From Candidatus Limnocylindrales bacterium (lineage in GTDB: Bacteria > Chloroflexota > Limnocylindria > Limnocylindrales > CSP1-4), in assembly GCA_031292335.1 (NCBI GenBank), contig JARLHH010000024.1, forward strand, positions 1 to 11,841: DNA of 11,841 nucleotides. Reading direction: 5' to 3'. The notes under the pieces are model-generated. The model worked only from the letters and a program-made list of their open reading frames with translations, was not told where the DNA came from and did no database searches. Made by a program: the position numbers and the translations under genes. Below, in pieces: positions 1 to 6,331 of this stretch; positions within the stretch are counted from its first letter, which is position 1; the number at the start of each line of letters is the position of its first letter.

Positions 1-269
1 CAATCACCCGAGTCGAACCCGTACGCGTCCAGGTCAGGACGGATTGGCTGACCGGCCGCCCCCGCGAGATCCGCTGGGGAGAGCAGGTCTACCCCGTCAA
101 GAACATTGCGGCCGTGCGCCGCGCCACCGCCGCATATCCGGTCGAGGTCGGCCCGTCCACGACCTTCGAGGTGGACACGGGCGGCGCACGTCTCGCGCTC
201 ACGTTCCGCCACCGCGGCCGCCGCTGGACAGTCGACGGCGTGGACACGACGGAGCGCCGCGCCGCGTAG
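1..269 (+). CDS. C-terminal part of an unrecognised small protein
   Basis: The frame that ends at the TAG at 267-269 is open to the left edge, so the start lies outside the window; the first whole codon begins at 3. The roughly 88 visible residues alternate hydrophobic and charged residues (for example PVRVQVRTDWL, then EIRWGEQVYPVKNI, then RLALTFRHRGRRWTVDGVD), suggesting a small all-beta fold. The pattern of Trp-Gly-x-x-x-Tyr-x-Val and a final Arg-Trp-x-Val-Asp-Gly-Val resembles short actinobacterial and chloroflexotal conserved proteins of the DUF6504 kind, but I cannot confirm that family. It reads toward the one-carbon operon but is separated from it by 293 bases with a strong hairpin, so it is probably a separate unit. 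No function can be assigned. Confidence 0.6.
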   Translation, partial: ITRVEPVRVQVRTDWLTGRPREIRWGEQVYPVKNIAAVRRATAAYPVEVGPSTTFEVDTGGARLALTFRHRGRRWTVDGVDTTERRAA

Positions 270-455
270 CGCCCTCTTCGTCCCATACCTGCGTGGGCTC
301 TCGACGCCTCCAGAGGCGGGGCGGAGGACGCCCGATCCCTCGCGGCCACGGAATCGCCCCGGCCGCGACGCGAACGCCCCGTGCGCCCGCGGCGGGAGCC
401 GCCGGGAATCGACATGAGCCACATGCGCCGCCGCCGTCCCGCGCGGCGCATCCAT

Positions 456-501
456 CGGGTCCGGGGCGGATGCCACCGGTACGGCGTCCGCCCCGGACCC
501 G
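456..501. terminator. Very strong 19-bp hairpin, possible terminator or repeat element
   Basis: The arm 457-470 (GGGTCCGGGGCGGA) is perfectly complementary to 487-500. C456-G501 extends it outward; a T471-G486 wobble and three G-C pairs (472-474 with 483-485) extend it inward, closing an 8-base loop ACCGGTAC at 475-482. No T-run follows, so it is not a classical intrinsic terminator. It lies in the 293-base gap (270-562) between the partial gene and fchA. It could end the upstream transcript or be one copy of a dispersed palindromic element. I see no convincing gene elsewhere in this gap. Confidence 0.5.
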
Positions 502-550
502 GCCACCCGCGATCGATCCCGCTGGCCGTGTGACGGGTCGGGCCGGCCCA

Positions 551-562
551 TACAATCGATGC
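551..562 (+). promoter_or_regulatory. -10 element of fchA, leaderless start
   Basis: TACAAT at 551-556 matches the bacterial -10 consensus at 5 of 6 positions and is an AT-rich island in GC-rich DNA. Six bases separate it from the ATG at 563, so transcription should begin at or next to the start codon. A weak -35-like GTGACG lies at 530-535 (15-base spacing). No Shine-Dalgarno sequence could fit in the transcript. The site helps fix the fchA start. Confidence 0.6.
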
Positions 563-1246
563 ATGTCGGATCACCCGGCGCCGGGCTTCGGATCGCTGAC
601 GCTGCAGGCGTTCCTCGACCAGCTCGCGTCGTCGGCCCCGATCCCGGGTGGCGGGAGCGCGGCGGCTGTCGCGGCCGGCCTGGCCGCCGGGCTCGTGGCG
701 ATGGTCGCCGGGCTGTCCGAGGATCGTCCGGCTTACGCGCCGTTTGCGGCCACGCACGCGCGGGCCGGTGGGGCAGGGCGTGCGCTCGCGGCGCAACTGC
801 TCGCCCTGGCGGACGAGGATGCCGCCGCGTACGGCGCGTTCGCGGTGGCGATGAAGCTGCCGCGGGGCACGGACGACGAGAGAGCAGCGCGCTCGGTCGC
901 GATCCGCGCCGCCGCCGTGACCGCGGCCGAGGTGCCGCTGCGAACACTGGAAGCGTGCCGCGATCTCGTGGTCGCGTCGGAGGCGCTGGCGGGGCGGAGC
1001 AACCGGAACGCGGCGAGCGACCTCGTGGTCGCGTCCCGGCTGGCGGAGGCGGCCGCGCACGGGGCCGCGGAGAACGTGATGGTGAACCTGCCAGCGCTCG
1101 CCGACGAAGCACGGGTTGACGAGCTTCGCGGGCAGGTGGCGACGATCCTGGCGGAGGTCGCGGACCACGCCGAGTCGACCCGCGCGTTCGTGGAGCTCGG
1201 CGAGCTCCGGGAGCCGGAGCTGGAACCGGGGCCGCAATCCGCATGA
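563..1246 (+). CDS. fchA: Methenyl-THF cyclohydrolase / formimino-THF cyclodeaminase family protein (FchA)
   Basis: A 227-residue stand-alone protein of the cyclodeaminase/cyclohydrolase fold (FTCD C-terminal domain, usually about 210 residues). Visible family marks are the N-terminal loop PIPGGGSAAA (26-35), the acidic DEDAAAY segment (84-90), LPRGT (99-103), SNRNAASD (146-153) and AAENVMVNL near 170. The family hydrolyses 5,10-methenyl-THF to 10-formyl-THF or deaminates 5-formimino-THF in the cytoplasm. No formiminotransferase domain is attached. The TGA overlaps the folD ATG (ATGA), and fhs follows, so methenyl-THF cyclohydrolase is the likelier role, as for Fch of Methylobacterium. A cyclodeaminase role in histidine degradation is possible because hutH lies 5 kb away. 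The frame is open far upstream, but the -10 six bases before this ATG and the family N-terminus set the start here. Confidence 0.88.
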   Translation: MSDHPAPGFGSLTLQAFLDQLASSAPIPGGGSAAAVAAGLAAGLVAMVAGLSEDRPAYAPFAATHARAGGAGRALAAQLLALADEDAAAYGAFAVAMKLPRGTDDERAARSVAIRAAAVTAAEVPLRTLEACRDLVVASEALAGRSNRNAASDLVVASRLAEAAAHGAAENVMVNLPALADEARVDELRGQVATILAEVADHAESTRAFVELGELREPELEPGPQSA

Positions 1247-2187
1247 CTGGCCCGGAACCCGCCGGCGGGGAGCCGGCCGGGCCCCGGCTGCTCCGCGGTG
1301 GCCCGATCGCCACCGACGTGCGCGCCGCCGTGGCCGCGGACGTGGCCGCGTTCCGCGACGAGCACGGCTTCGCGCCCGCGCTGGCCGTCGTGATCGTCGG
1401 CCGCGACGCGCCTTCGACCGTCTACCTGCACAAGATCCTCGACGGCTGCCGCACGGTGGGGATCGTCGATCGGCTCGTGGAGCTGTCAGAGGATGCCGGC
1501 CCCGCCCGCGTGGCTGCCGCGATCGCCGGCCTGAACGCGGACCCGGGTGTCGCGGGGATCATCGTCCAGATGCCGCTGCCGCCTTCGATCCCGCTTCGGA
1601 CCGTGATCGACGTGCTGGACCCGGCCAAGGACATCGACGGCATCCATCCCCTCAACGCAGGCCTGCTGGCGCTCGGCTACGAGGGGTTCCTGCCGGCGAC
1701 CGCGCACGCCGCCGTGGAGATCCTCAAGCGCTCCGGGATCCCGCTGGAAGGTCGCCGCGCGGTGGTGGTCGGCCGCTCAAACATCGTGGGCAAGCCGGCC
1801 GCGCTCCTCCTTCTTCGCGAGCACGCCACCGTCACGATCTGCCACTCCCGGACGGTCGACCTGGCGCGGCACCTCCGAGAGGCGGACATCGTGATCGTCG
1901 CGATCGGCCGGCCGGGCTTCATCACCGGCGGGATGCTCCGGCCGGGCGCCGTGGTCGTCGACGTCGGCATCAACGTGCGTGACGGCCGCATCGTCGGCGA
2001 TGTCGACTTCGCCTCGGCCGCATCGGTCGTGTCGGCGATCGCGCCGGTCCCGGGCGGCGTGGGACCGCTGACCAACGCGATCCTGCTCACGCACCTCATG
2101 CGGGCGGCCCGGAACCAGGCCGACGGCCGGGTCGCGGTCGGATCCCGCCCGCTCGCCCCGCACCGTTCCCTGGAGTCGCTGTCATGA
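1243..2187 (+). CDS. folD: Methylene-THF dehydrogenase FolD, catalytic cyclohydrolase lysine replaced
   Basis: A 314-residue FolD-family protein: N-terminal folate-binding domain, then a Rossmann domain with VGRSNIVGKP (177-186) and the C-terminal signature PVPGGVGPLT (269-278). Family residues Tyr61, Gln109 (VQMPLP) and the KDIDG aspartates 130 and 132 are present. A gap-free comparison with E. coli FolD as I remember it (VGDNPASQIYVASKRKACEEVG) puts Ile65 at the catalytic lysine, with a lysine one place earlier (Lys64). The usual PCTPxG motif reads PATAHA (151-156). The dehydrogenase should still oxidise methylene-THF with NAD(P)+; cyclohydrolase activity is doubtful. The start overlaps the fchA stop (ATGA) and the stop overlaps the fhs ATG, so the three are translationally coupled. 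The 14-residue N-terminal lead and the 25-residue tail (290-314) look disordered. Confidence 0.93.
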   Translation: MTGPEPAGGEPAGPRLLRGGPIATDVRAAVAADVAAFRDEHGFAPALAVVIVGRDAPSTVYLHKILDGCRTVGIVDRLVELSEDAGPARVAAAIAGLNADPGVAGIIVQMPLPPSIPLRTVIDVLDPAKDIDGIHPLNAGLLALGYEGFLPATAHAAVEILKRSGIPLEGRRAVVVGRSNIVGKPAALLLLREHATVTICHSRTVDLARHLREADIVIVAIGRPGFITGGMLRPGAVVVDVGINVRDGRIVGDVDFASAASVVSAIAPVPGGVGPLTNAILLTHLMRAARNQADGRVAVGSRPLAPHRSLESLS

Positions 2188-3890
2188 GCCTTCCGTCCGA
2201 CCTCGAGATCGCCCGCGCGGTCACCCCGCGCCCCATCGGGGATGTCGCCGCCGACCTGGGGCTTCGGCCCGCCGAGCTGGAGATGTACGGGCCGACCAAG
2301 GCGAAGGTGACGCTGGCGGGCGTGGAGCGCGTCGAGCGGGAACGGCCGCGTGGAAAGTACGTGGTCGTCACGGCGATCACCCCGACGCCGCTCGGCGAGG
2401 GCAAGACCACGACCACCGTCGGCCTCGCGCAGGGCCTCAACCGGATCGGGCGGAAGGCGTCGGTCGCCATCCGGCAGCCGTCGCTCGGCCCGGTCTTCGG
2501 GATCAAGGGCGGGGCCGCCGGCGGCGGATACAGCCAGATCATCCCGATGGAGGACTTCAACCTCCACCTCACCGGCGACATCCACGCGATCGGCGCCGCG
2601 CACAACCTGGCGTCCGCGTTCCTGGACAACCACCTGCACCACGGGAACGCGCTCGGGATCGACCCGTTCTCGATCAGCTGGCCGCGCGTCGTGGACATCA
2701 GCGATCGCGCGATCCGGCGGGTGATCATCGGGCTCGGGGGCAGGGAGAACGGGATCCCGCGCGAGAGCGAGTACGTCATCACGGTCGCCTCCGAGGTGAT
2801 GGCGATCCTGGCCCTCTCGAAGGACCTGTTCGACCTTCGCGCCCGGCTGGGCCGGATCGTCGTTGCCACGAACCGCGAGGGCACGGCGGTCACGACCGAG
2901 GATCTCGGCGTGGCCGGCGCCATGACCGTGCTCCTGCGCGACGCGATCAAGCCGAACCTGCTCCAGACGCTCGAGGGCGGCCCGGCCTACGTCCACTGCG
3001 GGCCGTTCGCGAACATCGCCCACGGCAACAGCTCGATCATCGCCGACCGGGTCGCCCTTGCCACCTCCGACATCGTCGTCACCGAGGCCGGCTTCGGGGC
3101 CGACATGGGCGCCGAGAAGTTCTTCGACATCAAGTGCCGCGCCTCGGGGTTGGTCCCGGACGCGGCCGTGGTGGTGGCGACCGTGCGCGCCCTCAAGATG
3201 CACGGCGGAGTCGGGAAGATCGTGGCCGGCCGGCCGCTTGATCCGGCGCTCACGACCGAGAACGTCGAGGCCGTCCGGAAGGGCGGGGCGAACCTCGCCG
3301 CGCAGGTCGAGATCGTTCGCTCCTACGGGGTGCCCGTCGTCGTGGCCATGAACGCGTTCCCCACGGACACACCCGCCGAATACGAGGCGATCCGCGAGAT
3401 CGCGATCGGCGCCGGCGCGCGCGATGCGGTCGTCGCCACGAACTGGGCCGAGGGCGGCCGGGGTGCCGAGACGCTCGCCGCCGCCGTCTGGGAGGCCGCC
3501 TCCGCGGGTGGCGGGGAGTTCCACTTCCTCTACCCGGACGAGATGCCGCTGCGCGAGAAGATCGAGACGATCGCAACCAGGGTCTATGGCGCCGCAGGCG
3601 TGGACTTCGCCCCCGCCGCGACGAAGGCCCTGGCCGAGTACGAGGCGCTCGGTTTCGGGAAGTTCCCGGTCTGCGTGGCCAAGACCCACCTCTCCCTCAG
3701 CCACGACCCGAACCTCAAGGGTCGCCCCACCGGCTTCCGCCTGCCGGTGCGCTCCGTTCGCCTCGCGGCGGGCGCGGGCTTCATCTACCCGCTCGCCGGG
3801 GACATGCGGACGATGCCCGGGCTGCCCAGCCACCCGGCCGGCGAGAAGATCGACATCGACGCCGACGGGAACGTGGTCGGGCTGTTCTAG
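2184..3890 (+). CDS. fhs: Formate-tetrahydrofolate ligase
   Basis: A full-length 568-residue formate-THF ligase (family about 555-560). It joins formate to THF using ATP, giving 10-formyl-THF; the reverse direction can yield ATP and formate. The P-loop TPTPLGEGKTT is at 66-76, and further hallmarks follow: RQPSLGPVFGIKGGAAGGGY, the DFNLHLTGDIHAI segment, GPFANIAHGNSS and GFGADMGAEKFFDIKCR, ending in MRTMPGLPSHPAGEKID. The ATG overlaps the folD stop, and GGAG at 2172-2175 gives a Shine-Dalgarno site 8 bases upstream. It is the last gene of the fchA-folD-fhs operon. Its TAG shares a CTAG with the stop of the convergent gene, so no terminator fits between them. Confidence 0.97.
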   Translation: MSLPSDLEIARAVTPRPIGDVAADLGLRPAELEMYGPTKAKVTLAGVERVERERPRGKYVVVTAITPTPLGEGKTTTTVGLAQGLNRIGRKASVAIRQPSLGPVFGIKGGAAGGGYSQIIPMEDFNLHLTGDIHAIGAAHNLASAFLDNHLHHGNALGIDPFSISWPRVVDISDRAIRRVIIGLGGRENGIPRESEYVITVASEVMAILALSKDLFDLRARLGRIVVATNREGTAVTTEDLGVAGAMTVLLRDAIKPNLLQTLEGGPAYVHCGPFANIAHGNSSIIADRVALATSDIVVTEAGFGADMGAEKFFDIKCRASGLVPDAAVVVATVRALKMHGGVGKIVAGRPLDPALTTENVEAVRKGGANLAAQVEIVRSYGVPVVVAMNAFPTDTPAEYEAIREIAIGAGARDAVVATNWAEGGRGAETLAAAVWEAASAGGGEFHFLYPDEMPLREKIETIATRVYGAAGVDFAPAATKALAEYEALGFGKFPVCVAKTHLSLSHDPNLKGRPTGFRLPVRSVRLAAGAGFIYPLAGDMRTMPGLPSHPAGEKIDIDADGNVVGLF

Positions 3891-4444
3891 GAGGGCTCGT
3901 CCGCTCCGGTCCGCCAGCCCGGTCCGCCGGGATCTCGCTCCCCGGCATCGCCGTCGCCAGGATCGCCGTCGCTGCGTTCGCGCTCGCCGAACGCCGATCC
4001 GGTCTCGAACGGGTCGCCGGCGATGTCGCGCCACGGGCCGAGCAGGATCGCGAGCTCCGCCTCGCGAAGCTGGTCCGCCAGGACGATGCCGTACGCGGCG
4101 TCGAGCACGACCGGGAGCGCGGCCATCCGCGGACCGAGCGAGGTCGTGCTCTCCAGCGTGCCGGCGACCCCGGCCGGGAACCAGTGCCGCGCGCTTCCGG
4201 CCCAGCGCTCCACCTCCCCGCCGATCGCGCGGACCGCGTCGAGACGGCCCGCGCGGCGCGCGATCTCGCGCAGCTCGCGGCGCAGCTCGGCGCGGGCGAT
4301 CACCTGCGGGTCGAGCGCATCGGTGCCGACGACACCGCCCCCGGCCGCCCCCAGCGCGACGACGTCCGGGGTATCGAGCCGATCCAGGAGCTCGAGAAAG
4401 CGGTCCGCGGCGGCGTCCTGTGGGCCGTATTCGCCGCGGGTCAT
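3887..4444 (-). CDS. Hypothetical protein with acidic Gly/Asp-rich tail
   Basis: A 185-residue protein that I do not recognise. The first 140 residues look folded and mainly helical: ADRFLELLDRLDTPDVVALGAAGG near the start, a charged helix AELRRELREIARRAGR, then AVRAIGGEVERWAG and a hydrophobic stretch MAALPVVLDAAYGIVLADQL. No signal peptide or clear membrane span is present. From about residue 150 the sequence is disordered and rich in Gly, Asp and Glu (SDGDPGDGDAGERDPGG). The ATG at 4444 was chosen over upstream in-frame starts because those would run into the preceding gene; the gap to that gene is 19 bases, so the two are likely co-transcribed. I see no good Shine-Dalgarno sequence. Confidence 0.6.
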   Translation of the reverse strand: MTRGEYGPQDAAADRFLELLDRLDTPDVVALGAAGGGVVGTDALDPQVIARAELRRELREIARRAGRLDAVRAIGGEVERWAGSARHWFPAGVAGTLESTTSLGPRMAALPVVLDAAYGIVLADQLREAELAILLGPWRDIAGDPFETGSAFGERERSDGDPGDGDAGERDPGGPGWRTGADEPS

Positions 4445-4463
4445 CGGTGGAGGGGCCCCTGCC

Positions 4464-4736
4464 CTACGTCTGGGTCGAGATGAAGAGGCAGGCAGCAACC
4501 GCCAGGCCGGCCGCGATCCCGAGCACACCGGCGCCCCAGGCCGCCCAGTCGATCGGCCCGAGCGGCGTTCCCTCGGCGTGGTCGCCATGGGCGGCATCCG
4601 CGTGGGCCGCCCCCGCGTGTGCCGCATCTGCAGTCGCGGCCGCAGCAGGCACTGCCTCGCCCGGGCTGGATGCGTGCGAGGCGTCGCCCGGGTGCGCTCC
4701 GTGGGGGTCGTCGTCCTGGTGGATGGTCTCGCTCAT
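4464..4736 (-). CDS. Small His-rich, probably tail-anchored membrane protein
   Basis: A 90-residue protein with one C-terminal membrane span (about 65-86, WAAWGAGVLGIAAGLAVAACLF) and only four residues after it. The N-terminal 60 residues are low-complexity Ala/Asp/His with eight histidines by residue 53, including the quasi-repeat AAHAGAAHADAAHGDH at 38-53. This composition could bind a metal ion, but that is inference. The start at 4736 is supported by AGGA (4742-4745, minus strand) five bases upstream; longer in-frame starts exist at 4748, 4781 and 4796. It is divergent from the phosphatase gene and is probably co-transcribed with the downstream hypothetical gene, 19 bases away. I do not recognise a family; the gene call rests on the clean membrane span and context. 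Confidence 0.5.
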   Translation of the reverse strand: MSETIHQDDDPHGAHPGDASHASSPGEAVPAAAATADAAHAGAAHADAAHGDHAEGTPLGPIDWAAWGAGVLGIAAGLAVAACLFISTQT

Positions 4737-4794
4737 GCGGATCCTCATGGTTGCCGACAGCGCAGGCCGGGTTCCTTCCATTGTCGCACCCGGC

Positions 4795-4804
4795 ATCGTA
4801 GAGT
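4795..4804. promoter_or_regulatory. Overlapping divergent -10 elements
   Basis: TAGAGT at 4799-4804 (plus) lies nine bases before the phosphatase ATG at 4814, and TACGAT (4800 down to 4795, minus) faces the His-rich gene. Each matches TATAAT at 4 of 6 positions and they share two bases, so polymerase could probably not occupy both at once. Placement is by pattern only, with no clear -35 on either side. Confidence 0.35.
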
Positions 4805-4813
4805 TCGGCGACC

Positions 4814-5485
4814 ATGTTGACCTTCGTGCTGACGCGGCACGGCCTGACGGAGCGCTCCGACCCGGAGCAGCACCTCGGCCAGGGCATCGACGTGGGGCTG
4901 TCTGCCGCCGGGCGCGCGCAGGCCGCCGCGCTCGCGGCGCGGATCGGCGCGGAGCACTTCGACCGGATCATCGCCAGCCCGCTCCTGCGGGCGCGCGAGA
5001 CGGCACGTGCCGTGGCCGGCGATCGAGCGGTGGAGCTCGATGCCCGGCTCGCGGAGATGGATTACGGCCGCTGGGAAGGCCTCACCTACGAGCAGATCGA
5101 TGCGGTCGATGCCGCCTACCGCGCACGCTGGGAGGCCGATCCGGCTGCCGTCCGGTGCCCCGACGGCGAGTCCGGAGCGGACGTCGCGCGCCGCGCACGG
5201 GCGTTCCTGGAGGATCTGCTTGCCTGGGCCGCGCCGGCGACCGAGGGCCAGCAGATCGTGCTCACCGTGGCCCACAGTTCCTTCAATCGCGTCCTGCTCT
5301 GCGTGGCGATGGGCGTGCCGGTCAGCGACTATCGGCGCCGGTTCGCGCAGGGCCAGGGGAACCTGACCGTGATCCGCTGGCCGTCCTGGGCGCACGTCGA
5401 CGACGGCCGGCTGCTCGTCGCGAACGACACCTCCCACCTGGCGGCGCCGGGCCAGTCGCCCTGGGAGCTGGCACCCGGCGCCTGA
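4814..5485 (+). CDS. Histidine phosphatase superfamily (phosphoglycerate mutase-like) protein
   Basis: A 223-residue single-domain branch-1 histidine phosphatase. The phospho-acceptor motif TRHG is at 7-10 (His9). It is followed by the second-helix arginine region SPLLRARETA (55-64), the acid/base region EMDYGRWEG (81-89), PDGES (116-120) and the second catalytic histidine in VAHSS (His154). These residues support phosphomonoesterase or mutase chemistry through a phosphohistidine in the cytoplasm. The substrate cannot be read from the sequence; relatives include cobalamin-pathway CobC, broad phosphatases and cofactor-dependent mutases, and no cobalamin genes are nearby. The gene stands alone, divergent from the His-rich gene and convergent with dedA. 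The start directly after a -10-like element implies a very short or absent leader. Confidence 0.88.
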   Translation: MLTFVLTRHGLTERSDPEQHLGQGIDVGLSAAGRAQAAALAARIGAEHFDRIIASPLLRARETARAVAGDRAVELDARLAEMDYGRWEGLTYEQIDAVDAAYRARWEADPAAVRCPDGESGADVARRARAFLEDLLAWAAPATEGQQIVLTVAHSSFNRVLLCVAMGVPVSDYRRRFAQGQGNLTVIRWPSWAHVDDGRLLVANDTSHLAAPGQSPWELAPGA

Positions 5486-5522
5486 CGCGGCTCCGCGGCC
5501 GCGCGAGCGGGAGGCCAGGCGC
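5478..5522. terminator. Hairpin between convergent phosphatase and DedA genes
   Basis: GCGCCTG (5478-5484) pairs perfectly with CAGGCGC (5516-5522), and inside it CTCC (5491-5494) pairs with GGAG (5510-5513). The left arm covers the phosphatase stop codon and the right arm abuts the dedA stop. No T-run follows on either strand, so a bidirectional terminator is plausible but unproven. Confidence 0.4.
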
Positions 5523-6185
5523 TTATGCCCGGTTGCGGCGCCCGGGAACGGGACGGCCCAGGCGAAGCCAGAGCAGGAAGGCGAGCCCGGCCACCACGGC
5601 CAGGCCGATCACCAGGTCGAAGGGCTGCAGCGTGTGGCGGATCTCCTCCCAGCGCTCGCCCAGCTGCACGCCGGCCCACGTCAGGACCGACGACCAGACG
5701 AATGCGCCCGCGACCGAGTAGGCGACGAACTTCCGGATCGGCATCCGGGCCACCCCGGCGGGGAAGCTGATGAACGTCCGCACGACCGGGAGCAGGCGGC
5801 TGAAGAACGCGGTCTGCGCGCCCCACCGGGCGAAGAACCGTTCGGCGATCTCGATGTCGTGCGGCCGGATCAGGAGGTACCTGCCGTATCGCTCGAGGAA
5901 CGGCCGCCCGCCCCATGCCCCGATCGCGTAGGCGATGAGCGACCCGAGCGTGTTCCCGAGCGTGGCAACCACGACCACGATCCAGAAGCTCCACGGACCG
6001 TTCGTCAGCGGCTCGATCTTCGCCGGATCCGAGATGAGAAAGCCGGCGAACGGGAGGATGAGCTCGGAGGGGAGCGGGATCATCGCCGACTCGATCCCCA
6101 TCGCCAGCAGGACGCCGAGGTAGCCGACCGCGCCGTACAGCGAGGCCAGGAACGGGATGACGATCTGGTCGATGACGGCAAGCAT
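5523..6185 (-). CDS. DedA/SNARE-associated (VTT-domain) membrane protein
   Basis: A 220-residue DedA-family inner-membrane protein. Features in order: N-terminal membrane segment, the family acidic motif ESAMIPLPSE (Glu32, Glu41), a long hydrophobic segment WSFWIVVVVATLGNTLGSLIAYAIG with the conserved Gly/Asn, ERYGRYLLI, then FFARWGAQTAFFSRLLPVVRTFISFPAG containing the conserved arginines, and a last span before the basic C-terminus. DedA proteins are proton-dependent transporters, some acting as undecaprenyl-phosphate or phospholipid flippases; the substrate here is unknown. The ATG at 6185 was preferred to a longer in-frame start because the extension (PAAGPFCSGGSR) is not family-like and because TATCCT sits seven bases before this ATG. 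Divergent from hutH. Confidence 0.92.
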   Translation of the reverse strand: MLAVIDQIVIPFLASLYGAVGYLGVLLAMGIESAMIPLPSELILPFAGFLISDPAKIEPLTNGPWSFWIVVVVATLGNTLGSLIAYAIGAWGGRPFLERYGRYLLIRPHDIEIAERFFARWGAQTAFFSRLLPVVRTFISFPAGVARMPIRKFVAYSVAGAFVWSSVLTWAGVQLGERWEEIRHTLQPFDLVIGLAVVAGLAFLLWLRLGRPVPGRRNRA

Positions 6186-6198
6186 CCCGCGGAGGATA
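6186..6198 (-). promoter_or_regulatory. -10 element of the DedA gene, leaderless start
   Basis: TATCCT, read on the minus strand at 6198-6193, is followed by seven bases and the ATG at 6185. It keeps TA and the final T of the -10 consensus. The short gap predicts a leaderless mRNA and supports the chosen start. No clear -35 is visible; a 21-bp tandem repeat occupies that position. Confidence 0.55.
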
Positions 6199-6203
6199 CG
6201 CGA

Positions 6204-6253
6204 GCCGCCGGAACAGAAGGGGCCAGCCGCCGGAACAGGAGGCCCAGCCGCCC
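6204..6253. repeat. 21-bp tandem repeat in the dedA-hutH divergent region
   Basis: AGCCGCCGGAACAG occurs at 6204-6217 and again at 6225-6238, exactly 21 bases apart, and the next period begins with AGCCGCC at 6246. Linker bases differ slightly (AAGGGGCC against GAGGCCC). Twenty-one bases is two helical turns, so the copies face the same side of the DNA, as expected of a tandem protein-binding site. The array begins six bases upstream of the DedA -10 element. Confidence 0.55.
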
Positions 6254-6318
6254 GCACGAGAGCCCGTCGCCTGTCGAGGCCCGGCCTTGGCGAGTCGAAC
6301 TGCGCCCCGCCGCGGGAC

Positions 6319-6331
6319 TATGCTCGCGGCA
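6319..6331 (+). promoter_or_regulatory. -10 element of hutH, leaderless start
   Basis: TATGCT at 6319-6324 is followed by seven bases and the ATG at 6332. It conserves TA at the first two positions and T at the last. No Shine-Dalgarno sequence precedes the ATG. The nearest -35-like hexamer (TCGAAC, 6295-6300) matches at only three positions. Confidence 0.5.

Noticed and set aside
414..533. A 39-residue Arg-rich reading frame in the gap before fchA
   Set aside because: Composition (RRRRPARR) is what GC-rich non-coding DNA gives; it runs through the hairpin arms and has no ribosome-binding site.
44..562. An open frame upstream of fchA that would add 173 residues to the protein
   Set aside because: The added part is Arg/Pro-rich, crosses the strong hairpin and overlaps the end of the preceding gene. 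The family N-terminus and the -10 element both support the ATG at 563.
1677..4034. A 785-codon minus-strand open frame opposite folD and fhs
   Set aside because: It is antisense to two well-supported enzymes, rich in Arg/Asp/His without domains, and results from high G+C at third codon positions.
3424..5721. A 765-codon plus-strand open frame across fhs, the minus-strand pair and the phosphatase
   Set aside because: Low-complexity Arg/Pro/Ser translation in the wrong frame of supported genes.
6204..6253. A short CRISPR-like array
   Set aside because: The period is only 21 bases with two full copies and no unique spacers or cas genes.
6287..6331. Upstream in-frame starts for hutH (6287 and 6320)
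   Set aside because: They overlap the likely -10 element and add residues not seen in the family.
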